Part shown: positions 24,529 to 32,022 of the stretch, piece after piece
Layout: every line of letters starts with the position of its first letter
Position numbering within the stretch: position 1 is the stretch's first letter
Origin: Clostridiales bacterium
Lineage (GTDB): Bacteria > Bacillota > Clostridia > Saccharofermentanales > Saccharofermentanaceae
Reading direction: 5' to 3'
Assembly: GCA_017545245.1 (NCBI GenBank)
Contig: JAFWPB010000036.1
Span: forward strand, 1 to 44,839
Length of the DNA: 44,839 bases
The notes under the pieces: model-generated
Database searches by the model: none
What the model was told of the DNA's origin: nothing
Seen by the model: the letters and a program-made list of their open reading frames with translations, nothing else
Program-made: the position numbers and the translations under genes

Positions 24529-25440
24529 TTATTTCAGTACGTTCTCTTTATACTTACTCAGTTCCGCCACATACTTTTCTGCAAGGTCACTTAGAACAGC
24601 CGACTTTCTCGAGATATATCCGATGGTCATCGTCTCTTTCGTCTTCAGTTTCACGGCACAGTAATCCGTACCATTCAGGTCCTCGCAGATAATGCCGGAA
24701 CAAAGCGTATAGCCGTTGATGCCCACCATGAGATTCAAAAGTGTCGCACGGTCATTCGCACGGACCACCTGCTTATAATCGTAGGTACTCATCACTTCTT
24801 CTGCATAGTAAAAAGAGTTATGGTCACCCTGCGCAAACACCAGACACGGATAATCATCCAGATCCTTCATGGTAATCAGTTTTTTCTTTGAAAGCGGATT
24901 GCTCTTACTCATATACGCATAGATTCCACAATCGAAAAGCGGCGTAAACTCCAGGCCCGCCTCATTAAAGATCTTGGTCAGTACACTTCTGTTAAAGTCG
25001 TTCAGATAAAGTACGCCGATCTCGCTCTTCTGGTTCTTCACATTATCGATCACTTCATGCGTCTTTGTCTCATGGATCTCAAACTCAAACTTTTCCATGC
25101 CATACTGCTTGATGACCTCTACAAAAGCATTGACTGCAAAAGTATAGTGCTGCATGGAAACATGAAATGTTTGCTTGGCGCTGGTGCCGGAAATATATTT
25201 CGCATCGAGGATATCGTACTGCTCGATGACCGACTTCGCATAGCCAAGGAACTCACTCCCCTTCACCGTCAGTGAAATACCGCTCTTTGTGCGAAGGAAA
25301 ATATCGAACCCAACTTCCTCCTCAAGTGCTTTTAGAGCAGAAGTCAGCGCCGGTTGCGAGATAAACAGCCGCTTCGCCGCCTCGTTAATGGAGTTTACTT
25401 CAGAAAGTGCAATTACATATTTCAGTTGGTTCAGCGTCAT
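24529..25440 (-). CDS. LysR-family regulator, paralogue of the one at 20024
   Basis: 303 residues from ATG 25440 (MTLNQLKYV). The alternative start 15 bases upstream does not fit the family N-terminus. HTH: LKYVIALSEVNSINEAAKRL, ISQPALTSALKALEEEV. The effector domain shares SMQHYTFAVNAF, GINGYTLCSGI and RANDRAT with the first LysR, so they are related throughout. It may sense a different ligand at the same or similar operators. It is transcribed toward the sulfur island with the zinc-ribbon gene. Confidence 0.83.
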   Translation of the reverse strand: MTLNQLKYVIALSEVNSINEAAKRLFISQPALTSALKALEEEVGFDIFLRTKSGISLTVKGSEFLGYAKSVIEQYDILDAKYISGTSAKQTFHVSMQHYTFAVNAFVEVIKQYGMEKFEFEIHETKTHEVIDNVKNQKSEIGVLYLNDFNRSVLTKIFNEAGLEFTPLFDCGIYAYMSKSNPLSKKKLITMKDLDDYPCLVFAQGDHNSFYYAEEVMSTYDYKQVVRANDRATLLNLMVGINGYTLCSGIICEDLNGTDYCAVKLKTKETMTIGYISRKSAVLSDLAEKYVAELSKYKENVLK

Positions 25441-25502
25441 ACAGTCGATCCTCACTTATTCCAGAAGAATTCCCCGGCCCCATGCACGCGCATCACGCAT
25501 AG

Positions 25503-25541
25503 CCGTTACGTTCATTTTAACGGTTTTACGTGTTTTGTCGA
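25503..25541 (-). promoter_or_regulatory. Promoter and inverted repeat upstream of the second lysR
   Basis: Minus strand: -35-like TCGACA (25541-25536), 16-base spacer, -10 TAAAAT (25519-25514). An inverted repeat CCGTTA-N9-TAACGG (25503-25523) overlaps the -10, a plausible autoregulatory LysR site. It does not match the four-promoter motif. Confidence 0.5.
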
Positions 25542-25588
25542 GAAAAAAAGAAGAAAGTAATAGAAAACCGTGTTTTAATCACTTCAAC

Positions 25589-26296
25589 TCAGGTTGAAAA
25601 CATCATGGCTTCTACAAAAGCACTGAAGATCTTCCTGCTGTTTTCATCATTTCTGAACGAGAATTCCGGGTGCCACTGCACCACCCAGAGGAAGCGGCTT
25701 TGGGGTCTGTACAAAGCTTCGACCAGTCCATCTTCTGCTTCTGCCATTACCGTAAGTTCCGGCGCCACATCTTTTACCGCCTGATGATGGTAACTGTTTA
25801 CCCGGATGCGGTCTTCACCAAGGCAATCGTACAGCGGGGTATCTTTTACGATCTTCACATCGTGAACGGGAACATCATAGGGCGGAGTCTGGTGATGCTC
25901 CGTCGTTGACGGAAACTGCATCGGAAGATCCTGATAGAGTGTGCCGCCCAAAGCGGCGTTAACAAACTGGATCCCTCTGCATATTCCAAGCAGTGGTTTA
26001 TCCTGAGCGATGGCTTCCCGGAGAACTATTTTTTCCATTTCATCTCTTGGCGCGTAGGATACGGTTTCATCAAGCGGTTCTTCGCCATAAATCTCAGGCG
26101 AAACATCGTGGCCGCCGGTCAACAGGATTCCGTCACACATGGAAACCAGACGGGCAAGCTCTTCTGCATCATCGATCATGGGAAATATGACAGAAGTCGC
26201 TCCAGCTTCCTGCAATCCTTCCAAATATCCCGGCAGCATCCAGTAACTCTTCTTTTCATCATCCCACAAAGGCATGACCCCGACGATCGGTCTCAA
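25589..26296 (-). CDS. Gamma-glutamyl-GABA hydrolase-like class I amidotransferase (peptidase C26)
   Basis: About 236 residues. The start is unclear. The GGAGG at 26309-26305 is 8 bases before a TTG at 26296 but only 2 bases before an ATG at 26302. The TTG gives (M)RPIVGVMPLW, the usual N-terminus of the family, so I prefer it. Nucleophile elbow GICRGIQFVNAALGG (Cys), LLTGGHDVSPEIYGE, and the catalytic His-Glu in VQWHPEFS are intact. It hydrolyses gamma-glutamyl bonds of small molecules. In a sulfur context gamma-glutamyl thiols are conceivable, but nothing but proximity supports this. Confidence 0.83.
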   Translation of the reverse strand: MRPIVGVMPLWDDEKKSYWMLPGYLEGLQEAGATSVIFPMIDDAEELARLVSMCDGILLTGGHDVSPEIYGEEPLDETVSYAPRDEMEKIVLREAIAQDKPLLGICRGIQFVNAALGGTLYQDLPMQFPSTTEHHQTPPYDVPVHDVKIVKDTPLYDCLGEDRIRVNSYHHQAVKDVAPELTVMAEAEDGLVEALYRPQSRFLWVVQWHPEFSFRNDENSRKIFSAFVEAMMFST

Positions 26297-26445
26297 ATCC
26301 ATCACCTCCAAAAGAAAAGCAGACCATGACACATCAGGCGTCTTTGTCTGCTTGCATTTCATTCTACTCCGCTTTTTCTCCCACGGCAACCTCTTATACA
26401 CATCTTACAAGAGTTGTATAATGTTATGCATTGGAGGTGAAGCAA

Positions 26446-26748
26446 ATGCTGATCGGTTTTTTAGTAGAACTGGCTGTTGCGTTGCTCTGCATAGCTTTGG
26501 GACTGCTGATCTGGATCAAGAGAATGATCTCTCTTGTTAATGAAGGCCAGTGCAGAAATGTGCAGGCGGCGGATATTCCTGCATATACTCGTCTTCTGGG
26601 ATTAGGTCTGATTTTCATTGGAATCGGAGTCGGCATTACAGGAGTGTGCAATCTGTTCAGATCTCCTGAATGGTGGATTCCTCTGACCGCAGGCCTTGTA
26701 ATTGGCTTTATATTCATAATCCTAGCACAGAGAAAGTATAGCAGGTAA
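26446..26748 (+). CDS. Small membrane protein (DUF3784-like)
   Basis: 100 residues from ATG 26446, with GGAGGTG 6 bases upstream. Three membrane segments (about 3-25, 45-66, 75-93). The middle part DIPAYTRLLGLGLIFIGIG resembles the DUF3784 family of small clostridial membrane proteins. No function known. It is 5 bases from the GNAT gene, so they are probably co-transcribed. Confidence 0.6.
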   Translation: MLIGFLVELAVALLCIALGLLIWIKRMISLVNEGQCRNVQAADIPAYTRLLGLGLIFIGIGVGITGVCNLFRSPEWWIPLTAGLVIGFIFIILAQRKYSR

Positions 26749-26753
26749 TAAAA

Positions 26754-27215
26754 ATGGAAATCAGAAAAGCAACAATAGAGGATATCGAAAGTTTGAAAAC
26801 TTTATACCGTGAACTCGAGCAAGATGCAGTCCGGTTCCAGCCGGAACATTTTGTTTTCGGAAACCGCGATGAACAGTTCTTCGGAAACATCTTCAACAGC
26901 GAAAACCAGGATATTCTGGTAGCTGTCATTGACGGCAAGATCGTCGGCTTCGCGCATGTCATGCTGCTGGAACAAAAGCGTGTGCCTTGCCTGAAACCCG
27001 AAAAGGTCATCTACCTGCAGGATCTGGATGTTTCCGAGAGTCTCCGGAGCGGAGGAATCGGAGCCAAACTGATTGAAGCATGCAAAGAGTACGGGAAAGC
27101 AAATGGCGCAGACTTTATGAGAACGCAGGTCTTCCCTCAGAATGTCAGAGGAATGAAATTCTATGAGCGCCAGGGCTTTACGGAAAAGATGAAAACTATA
27201 GAGACATATTTGTAA
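26754..27215 (+). CDS. GNAT-family N-acetyltransferase
   Basis: 153 residues. GNAT fold: MEIRKATIEDIESLKTLY start, IVGFAHVML (beta4), LQDLDVSESLRSGGIGAKLIEAC (acetyl-CoA loop R-x-x-GIG), then TQVFPQNVRGMKFYERQGF. Substrate unknown. An 8-base-arm hairpin (27219-27243) right after the stop may end its transcript. Confidence 0.83.
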   Translation: MEIRKATIEDIESLKTLYRELEQDAVRFQPEHFVFGNRDEQFFGNIFNSENQDILVAVIDGKIVGFAHVMLLEQKRVPCLKPEKVIYLQDLDVSESLRSGGIGAKLIEACKEYGKANGADFMRTQVFPQNVRGMKFYERQGFTEKMKTIETYL

Positions 27216-27217
27216 TA

Positions 27218-27361
27218 GAGTTTCTCAGCTTTCACGAGAAACTGCTGCTTTTGATAGATACAATGAATACGGAAGAAGCGAAAAGGATCGCAGAAAAGCG
27301 ACACGAATTCATGGAAGACTTTCTGGCGGAGTATCAGGAAGAAACTACGCTTGATCAATAA
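27218..27361 (+). pseudogene. C-terminal remnant of an HD-domain hydrolase
   Basis: A 48-codon open tail ending in TAA reads EFLSFHEKLLLLIDTMNTEEAK and then RIAEKRHEFMEDFLAEYQEE. The pattern KLLLL-x-D-x-MNTE-x-AK-x-IAE-x-RH-x-FM-x-x-FL is the usual end of YedJ-type HD phosphohydrolases. The rest of such a gene is missing because the upstream DNA encodes the GNAT protein. Probably left by a deletion or recombination. It overlaps the end of padR on the other strand. Confidence 0.45.
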
Positions 27362-27878
27362 CCTTATATTGGTTCTCTGCGAATCTCTTAAGCGTTTCTT
27401 TTTCCATCCGTATGATCTGGATCATGCGGTCGATGGCACAGACTTCTATATAGGTAACGTTCTCCTTAAGCATGATCTCTTTATTTGCCATAGTACCTTT
27501 CTCGTATTCATCGAGGATCTTGCTTCGGATACTGATTTCACGCTCCAGTTCTTTTTTACTCAGAACACCGGAATACATAACGGCCAGGCAGAACCATACC
27601 GAGTCAAAATCAACCCGTTCAAACAGTGCACATATGCTGCTTTTTAATTCCGCCAATCCGGATTTCGTAATGTGATAGATTGCTTTTTTATCGGATTCCC
27701 CGGTGTTCTCGATATAGTTCTTCTTCTCTAACCGAAGGCATGTTTCATAAAGCGTCGTCGCTCCGATCGGGAACCAGTATTTCATATTCATTTTCTCAAT
27801 CATTTTGAGCATATCATAGGCATTCATTTCGCCTTTGCTGAGCATGCCCATGATCACGATCGAAGTTTTTGACAGCAT
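27345..27878 (-). CDS. PadR-family transcriptional regulator
   Basis: 177 residues from ATG 27878, chosen for AAGGAG 8 bases upstream. N-terminal winged helix: LSKTSIVIMGMLSKGEMNAYDMLKMIEK, FPIGATTLYETCLRLEKKNYIE and YHITKSGLAELKSSI. The C-terminal Vir-like helical part has LEREISIRSKILDEYEK. Its 5' end lies inside the 3' end of the CPBP gene, so the pair is co-transcribed from the palindrome-bearing promoter at 28637-28678, which it probably represses. Confidence 0.83.
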   Translation of the reverse strand: MLSKTSIVIMGMLSKGEMNAYDMLKMIEKMNMKYWFPIGATTLYETCLRLEKKNYIENTGESDKKAIYHITKSGLAELKSSICALFERVDFDSVWFCLAVMYSGVLSKKELEREISIRSKILDEYEKGTMANKEIMLKENVTYIEVCAIDRMIQIIRMEKETLKRFAENQYKVIDQA

Positions 27879-28611
27879 TTCTTTTACTCCTTCTGTATCT
27901 ATAGAAGATCCAAGCCGCAGATGCAAGCAGTATCACAATTGCGATGGAAAATGAAACCGGGTTCTTGATCTCATTACCTGCTTCTGATGATACCAAAACA
28001 TCCCATAAAGCGCCAACACCCCAGAAGAATGGAAAGATCACCAGCAGGTTTTTGGTAAAGTAATATACTGAACAATACATCAGTCCTACCAGGAACAAAT
28101 GAATAAACTCCGGCTGGAATCCTGCGTGGTGAAAAGAATAGAACACGGACGTCAGAAGGATCGCCGGAACGATTCCGAATGCTTTCTCAAAACTCATTCT
28201 GAGAAAACCATAAATAAATGTCATCTCAAATATACCCGCGACCAGAATGTACATCGCACCATAGAAATTCTCCAGGGATAACACAAGCTCAGGGACCTGC
28301 TCTTTCAAAAAGACCGCCAGAAGCCCACCAGCCAAAACGATGTCAATGATCACGCTTAAGATCCACTTGCGTCTGGTAAATCCAATATCGTCCAAAACAC
28401 TTTTTCCGTATTTTTCTACATATAACGATATAAACACGACACCCAGACCAAAGATCATGAGAAGATCTCTAAGGATGAAAGATACTGCTGTATCCCTTAC
28501 GGATGATCTGCTGAAGGGAATCATGAAAAGGCTTAAGGCAATCATGATCAATCCTGCAATTGCCGCCACGCCGGTTTCTTTTGTCACATTAAACTTGAAC
28601 AGGTTTTTCAT
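27814..28611 (-). CDS. CPBP-type (Abi) intramembrane protein
   Basis: 265 residues with seven or eight membrane segments. Motif 1 is EMTFIYGFLRMSFE (CPBP proteases have EExxxRG), motif 2 is FYSFHHAGF, and the third region is degenerate. Loss of the second Glu and Arg of motif 1 makes peptidase activity doubtful. The last 65 bases overlap padR in another frame. The C-terminal KNFDRDHGHAQQRRNECL looks like a late frame shift into unrelated sequence, so the tail may not be ancestral. It has a PadR regulator, so it may respond to membrane-active compounds. Confidence 0.7.
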   Translation of the reverse strand: MKNLFKFNVTKETGVAAIAGLIMIALSLFMIPFSRSSVRDTAVSFILRDLLMIFGLGVVFISLYVEKYGKSVLDDIGFTRRKWILSVIIDIVLAGGLLAVFLKEQVPELVLSLENFYGAMYILVAGIFEMTFIYGFLRMSFEKAFGIVPAILLTSVFYSFHHAGFQPEFIHLFLVGLMYCSVYYFTKNLLVIFPFFWGVGALWDVLVSSEAGNEIKNPVSFSIAIVILLASAAWIFYRYRRSKRNAVKNFDRDHGHAQQRRNECL

Positions 28612-28636
28612 CTGGAATTATTTCTCCTTCCGTTTA

Positions 28637-28678
28637 CTACGTATACGTAGCATACTACGCATACGTAGTAGTTGTCAA
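28637..28678 (-). promoter_or_regulatory. PadR-type operator and promoter of the CPBP-padR operon
   Basis: A perfect 14-base palindrome CTACGTATACGTAG (28637-28650) and a near-perfect copy CTACGCATACGTAG (28655-28668), spaced 18 bases. On the minus strand TTGACA (28678-28673) is the -35 and TATGCT, 18 bases on, the -10. The second palindrome fills the spacer and the first lies just past the -10, an arrangement expected for repression. Confidence 0.7.
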
Positions 28679-28758
28679 GAAGATTTCTCGCCTTACAAAA
28701 CAACATGTATGTTTTCACTCCAAAATCTGTTAGTATGAGTGAAAGGAGATGAGATCGT

Positions 28759-29397
28759 ATGAGATGCCCGACTCGTATTAAATTGATCTGCACACGGATC
28801 CTCGCAGTTGTGCTGGCACTTTCTTTTGGAAGTGCTTTTGCCGCATGCAAAAAGAAATCCAAAGTCCCTTCGAAAGAAGATTTTCTTGCTTCCGGCCTGA
28901 ATGGTCAGGACCCTCTGGATATAAAAGAGTATGAGTTTGACAGGACAGATCTTTTCGATGCCTGGGGGAACCCGGATATCGACAAATATATGTCTTACAT
29001 GGCAGTTTGGTCCTGCGGAGAAAAGTTTATCATAGCGGAATTTGACCCGGATCTGCCGAACAAGATCACCATGCTCTACGCCTCTTTTACTCAGGACATG
29101 GTGGTGCTTTTCTCCTATGCGACCATCATATATGTTTCTCCTCGAAATGGTGACACCACCGAGTATTCGCGTTGCGTGATGCTTCCTGATAAATGGTTCT
29201 CAGAAAATGACCTTGCAAAAATTCAGCCCGGCACGATCCTGCAGATGGAGTTTGGTGGATCCTTTATGGAAAGCTATCCGGAGCAGATCAACGAGCCTTT
29301 TTCGCTGAAGATCATCGGAAATGTGCCGGACACGGAACTCCCCAAACTTCAGGAACAAGCGCAGCTCGTCCGTGACTTTTGCATTCATGAAGAATAA
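28759..29397 (+). CDS. Lipoprotein of unknown function
   Basis: 212 residues. ATG 28759 with AAAGGAG upstream. Signal peptide with lipobox FAAC (Cys about 30) and a basic KKKSK stretch after it. The mature part begins with KEDFLASGLNGQDPLDI and contains LFDAWGNPDID, a short motif seen in small clostridial lipoproteins of BLIP-like type. Family not certain. Expressed away from the CPBP-padR operon and may share its regulatory region. Confidence 0.65.
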   Translation: MRCPTRIKLICTRILAVVLALSFGSAFAACKKKSKVPSKEDFLASGLNGQDPLDIKEYEFDRTDLFDAWGNPDIDKYMSYMAVWSCGEKFIIAEFDPDLPNKITMLYASFTQDMVVLFSYATIIYVSPRNGDTTEYSRCVMLPDKWFSENDLAKIQPGTILQMEFGGSFMESYPEQINEPFSLKIIGNVPDTELPKLQEQAQLVRDFCIHEE

Positions 29398-29506
29398 TCA
29401 TGACAACAAATCAACTTCGCTATCAGACTAGCTGTCTGCCAGGCGTTCTCTGCTTGTACCGGCTAACAGATAAGGCACTTCTTCTCTTCCTTATCAGACC
29501 GAAGAC
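29398..29506. other. Intergenic region between convergent genes
   Basis: Contains one inverted repeat GATAAGG and CCTTATC (about 29470-29496) with a 13-base loop. This is a weak bidirectional terminator candidate with no clear U-tract. Nothing else is seen. Confidence 0.3.
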
Positions 29507-30316
29507 TTATTTCTTTCGTCTGATCACATAGCTCTTGATCACCGGCGCTTCAAGATCCTTCAGTTTGACTTTGCGAAGCGTTTTCTCTTTGATCAGTGGC
29601 TGCGCCATACCGATCGGGAGAAACGTATAGAATTCTCTCCCCTTCAAAAACGGGATGACCTTTGCACAGTCATCGATTTCGACCGGAAACCTGTGATATT
29701 TCGGGAACAGGTTGCGGATATACTCACCGAACTCTCTTAACGCGAAATCGCACATTACGTATTTCTCGTTAATGAGCTGCTCCTTCGTGATACTCGAATA
29801 CTTCGTATTCTTATAATCCGTAACCAATACCATCTCATCGTTCTTATACTCCTCACAGGTAAAGCCTGATTTGTGAAGTGGAATGATCGAATAGATCACA
29901 TCGAGTTTATCTTCCTGGATCTCCTCGATCAGTTCTCTCGACATATCAATGGAAACGATCACGCTGCTATCCGGATGCTCATCGATATACTTGCTGATCT
30001 CTTTTTCCAGATGACAGGCATAGACAGTATTCGCACAGCCGATCCGTATCGTCTCTCCGTAATCATTGGTAATGTTCGGAAGCTCCGTCTCCGTAAGATC
30101 TACGATCTTTCTGGCGTATGTTCTGAATCTTTCTCCGTGTGAAGTCAGCTCCACCTTTCTGTTTGTTCTCTCGAAAAGCTTGACCTTCAGTTCTTTTTCC
30201 AGCTCAGCGATCCGATTGCTTACTGTCGACTGGGCAACAAACATCGTCTGCGAGGTTTTCGTAAAACTTCCCGTATCTGCCAGTACCAGAAAGGTTCTCA
30301 TTGATTCAATATCCAT
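29507..30316 (-). CDS. LysR-family regulator (third)
   Basis: 269 residues, somewhat shorter than the usual 290-310. HTH: RTFLVLADTGSFTKTSQTMFVAQSTVSNRIAEL is the recognition region, followed by VKLFERTNRKVELTSHG. The effector domain is compact, ending at VIKSYVIRRKK. Not close to the two sulfur-island LysR proteins. It is divergent from the GNAT gene at 30432, the usual layout for a LysR and its target. Confidence 0.8.
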   Translation of the reverse strand: MDIESMRTFLVLADTGSFTKTSQTMFVAQSTVSNRIAELEKELKVKLFERTNRKVELTSHGERFRTYARKIVDLTETELPNITNDYGETIRIGCANTVYACHLEKEISKYIDEHPDSSVIVSIDMSRELIEEIQEDKLDVIYSIIPLHKSGFTCEEYKNDEMVLVTDYKNTKYSSITKEQLINEKYVMCDFALREFGEYIRNLFPKYHRFPVEIDDCAKVIPFLKGREFYTFLPIGMAQPLIKEKTLRKVKLKDLEAPVIKSYVIRRKK

Positions 30317-30431
30317 ATGGTCTCCTCATAATTATCGACATCTTCGATTGTTACTATCAATTTAATTCGTTTTACAGATAGTATACTCCTGACTTATACT
30401 CGAAGCAAACCACAAAAAGGAGTCAGTGAAA
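30317..30431. promoter_or_regulatory. Divergent promoter region of lysR and a GNAT gene
   Basis: A/T-rich, with a short inverted repeat ATTG-N7-CAAT (T-N11-A style) about 30352-30366 and a TATACT hexamer (about 30390) that could be the -10 of the GNAT gene. An AAGGAG site lies 9 bases before ATG 30432. Confidence 0.4.
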
Positions 30432-30830
30432 ATGAATATTACCTACAATGACACACATACATTTACAGAAAGTGACCTTCGAAGATTATTCCTGTCCGTC
30501 AACTGGGAATCCGGAAACTATCCTGAAAAGCTCAAGGTCGCCATGACAAACTACGGCTCTGTTTTCTCCGCTTGGGATGGAGACCGCCTGATTGGTATGG
30601 TATGCGTTATGGATGACGGGATCATGACGGCATATATCCAGTATGTTCTTGTCGACCCCGAGTATCAGGGCCAAGGCATCGGAAAGCAGCTGCTCAATCT
30701 GGTGAAGGAGAGATACAGCGAGTATTTAAGGATCGTTATTGTTGCCTATAACAACAGGGTTTCCTTCTACGAAGCCTGCGGATTCAGCCGTGGAGTCGAA
30801 AAGAGCCCCATGTTTATTGAGAATTTCTAA
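30432..30830 (+). CDS. GNAT-family N-acetyltransferase
   Basis: 132 residues from ATG 30432, not the GTG at 30426, which is only 3 bases from AAGGAG. FSAWDGDRLIGMVCVMDDG, then YVLVDPEYQGQGIGKQLL (acetyl-CoA loop Q-x-x-GIG) and NNRVSFYEACGF are the standard motifs. Likely the target of the divergent LysR. Substrate unknown. Confidence 0.82.
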   Translation: MNITYNDTHTFTESDLRRLFLSVNWESGNYPEKLKVAMTNYGSVFSAWDGDRLIGMVCVMDDGIMTAYIQYVLVDPEYQGQGIGKQLLNLVKERYSEYLRIVIVAYNNRVSFYEACGFSRGVEKSPMFIENF

Positions 30831-30924
30831 GAAACACCATCACTTCCCATTCAAAGCTATACGGGCATCTTTTCTATGAATACAGTATAATATCCGTATA
30901 GTTTTCTTTACTGGGGGAAGTAAG

Positions 30925-31512
30925 ATGAAGAAGTATAATGCCACATATATCTTGATACAGATCCTGATCGTCATAGCACTCGGTGTGGGTTCGGGTTTTG
31001 CGTTTGTATACCTGACGCATATGAAGAATCCTTTAGCCAGTGGGATCGCTTTCTCCATCATATTCTTATTCTTTTTCTGGTTGATCGCCATGATGGCCAC
31101 CAATTCCTATTCGGGAATGATCGCGAAAAAGACCATGAAGAGAGAACTGGAATCACAGCATTTCGATAACTGCAGTACTTTTACCGCGAGCGCGTCTTTT
31201 ACACTCGGCCAGATCATCAAGGTCGATGTTCCGACAGGAAGAGTCGCCTATATTTCGTTCCAGAATCCGAAACATTGTCAGATCGTATTCGCTAACGAAC
31301 TTTCCAATATAAAATCAAGTTATATAAAAGGACCTTTCGGCGGAACGAGATATGTATATTTCGAGTTTTATTATCAGAACAAGTGCGTACGCTTCGCAAC
31401 ATTCACATCGAGAAACATGTACAGCCTTAGTTCCAAGCAGGTCCTCGAAGGTATCTCCAAAGCGGATATGTTCCGTGATATCCTTCTGGTCGCGCAGAAA
31501 CCGCAGTTGTAA
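30925..31512 (+). CDS. Two-segment membrane protein of unknown function
   Basis: 195 residues. GGGGGAAG site before the ATG. Two membrane helices (about 8-30 and 37-58) separated by a short loop, then a soluble beta-rich domain with SFQNPKHCQIVF, GPFGGTRYVYFEFYY and SRNMYSLSSKQVLE. Not recognised. Stands alone between a GNAT gene and a tcdA remnant. Confidence 0.6.
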   Translation: MKKYNATYILIQILIVIALGVGSGFAFVYLTHMKNPLASGIAFSIIFLFFFWLIAMMATNSYSGMIAKKTMKRELESQHFDNCSTFTASASFTLGQIIKVDVPTGRVAYISFQNPKHCQIVFANELSNIKSSYIKGPFGGTRYVYFEFYYQNKCVRFATFTSRNMYSLSSKQVLEGISKADMFRDILLVAQKPQL

Positions 31513-31551
31513 AAGATGGCCGAAACCGGCGATTTTTTCCTTACGAAGATT

Positions 31552-31851
31552 TCAAGGATTTCTTTCGATCTGCTTACCTGCAAGATCGTTAATGACCTCA
31601 CCCGCAATGATCAGTCCGACCACGGAAGGAACAAACGCGGTGGAGCCGGGGATGTCCCTGCGCTCTGTGCATTTTCTGACGGTTCCGGGCGGGCAGATGC
31701 AGTGCTGTCTGCAGCTGATGGACATATCCTCCAAAGGCCGTACCGGTACTTCCTTGGAATAGACGACTTTGAGAGATTCGATTCCTCTTTTCCTGCACTC
31801 ACGGCGCATCACTTTGGCAAGCGGGCAGATGGATGTCTGGTAAATATCCGC
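31552..31851 (-). pseudogene. tcdA: C-terminal remnant of tcdA (tRNA threonylcarbamoyladenosine dehydratase)
   Basis: The minus-strand frame reads ADIYQTSICPLAKVMRREC, RKRGIESLKVVYSKEVPVRP, CRQHCICPPGTVRKC and then IPGSTAFVPSVVGLIIAGEV. These are the conserved last 100 residues of clostridial TcdA (E1-like dehydratase acting on t6A of tRNA). A TGA (31852-31854) lies directly upstream in frame, and the adenylating ThiF-like N-terminal two thirds is missing. It is therefore a decayed fragment. A working tcdA would have to be elsewhere. Confidence 0.72.
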
Positions 31852-31955
31852 TCACGCCCCGTAAATCAAACACACTTCTGCCTTTCCTCTCAAGAAGAAT
31901 CCGGCCATTTCGTTACATCCTGATGAAAAAAACTCTCTCTTTCAGTTATACTATC

Positions 31956-31978
31956 ATGTGTACATATAAAGTACACAT
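31956..31978 (+). promoter_or_regulatory. Perfect inverted repeat upstream of the histidine kinase
   Basis: ATGTGTAC-ATATAAA-GTACACAT, 8-base perfect arms around a 7-base A/T centre, about 45 bases before the kinase start codon. Likely an operator overlapping the promoter. Could be bound by the co-encoded response regulator or an unlinked repressor. Confidence 0.55.
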
Positions 31979-32022
31979 CATCCGAATATGATAGTCACAT
32001 CAAAGCTTAAAGGAGTATCAAT

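Noticed and set aside
31516..31923. Plus-strand 135-residue gene
   Set aside because: It is antisense to the recognisable tcdA remnant and has no domain or ribosome-binding site.
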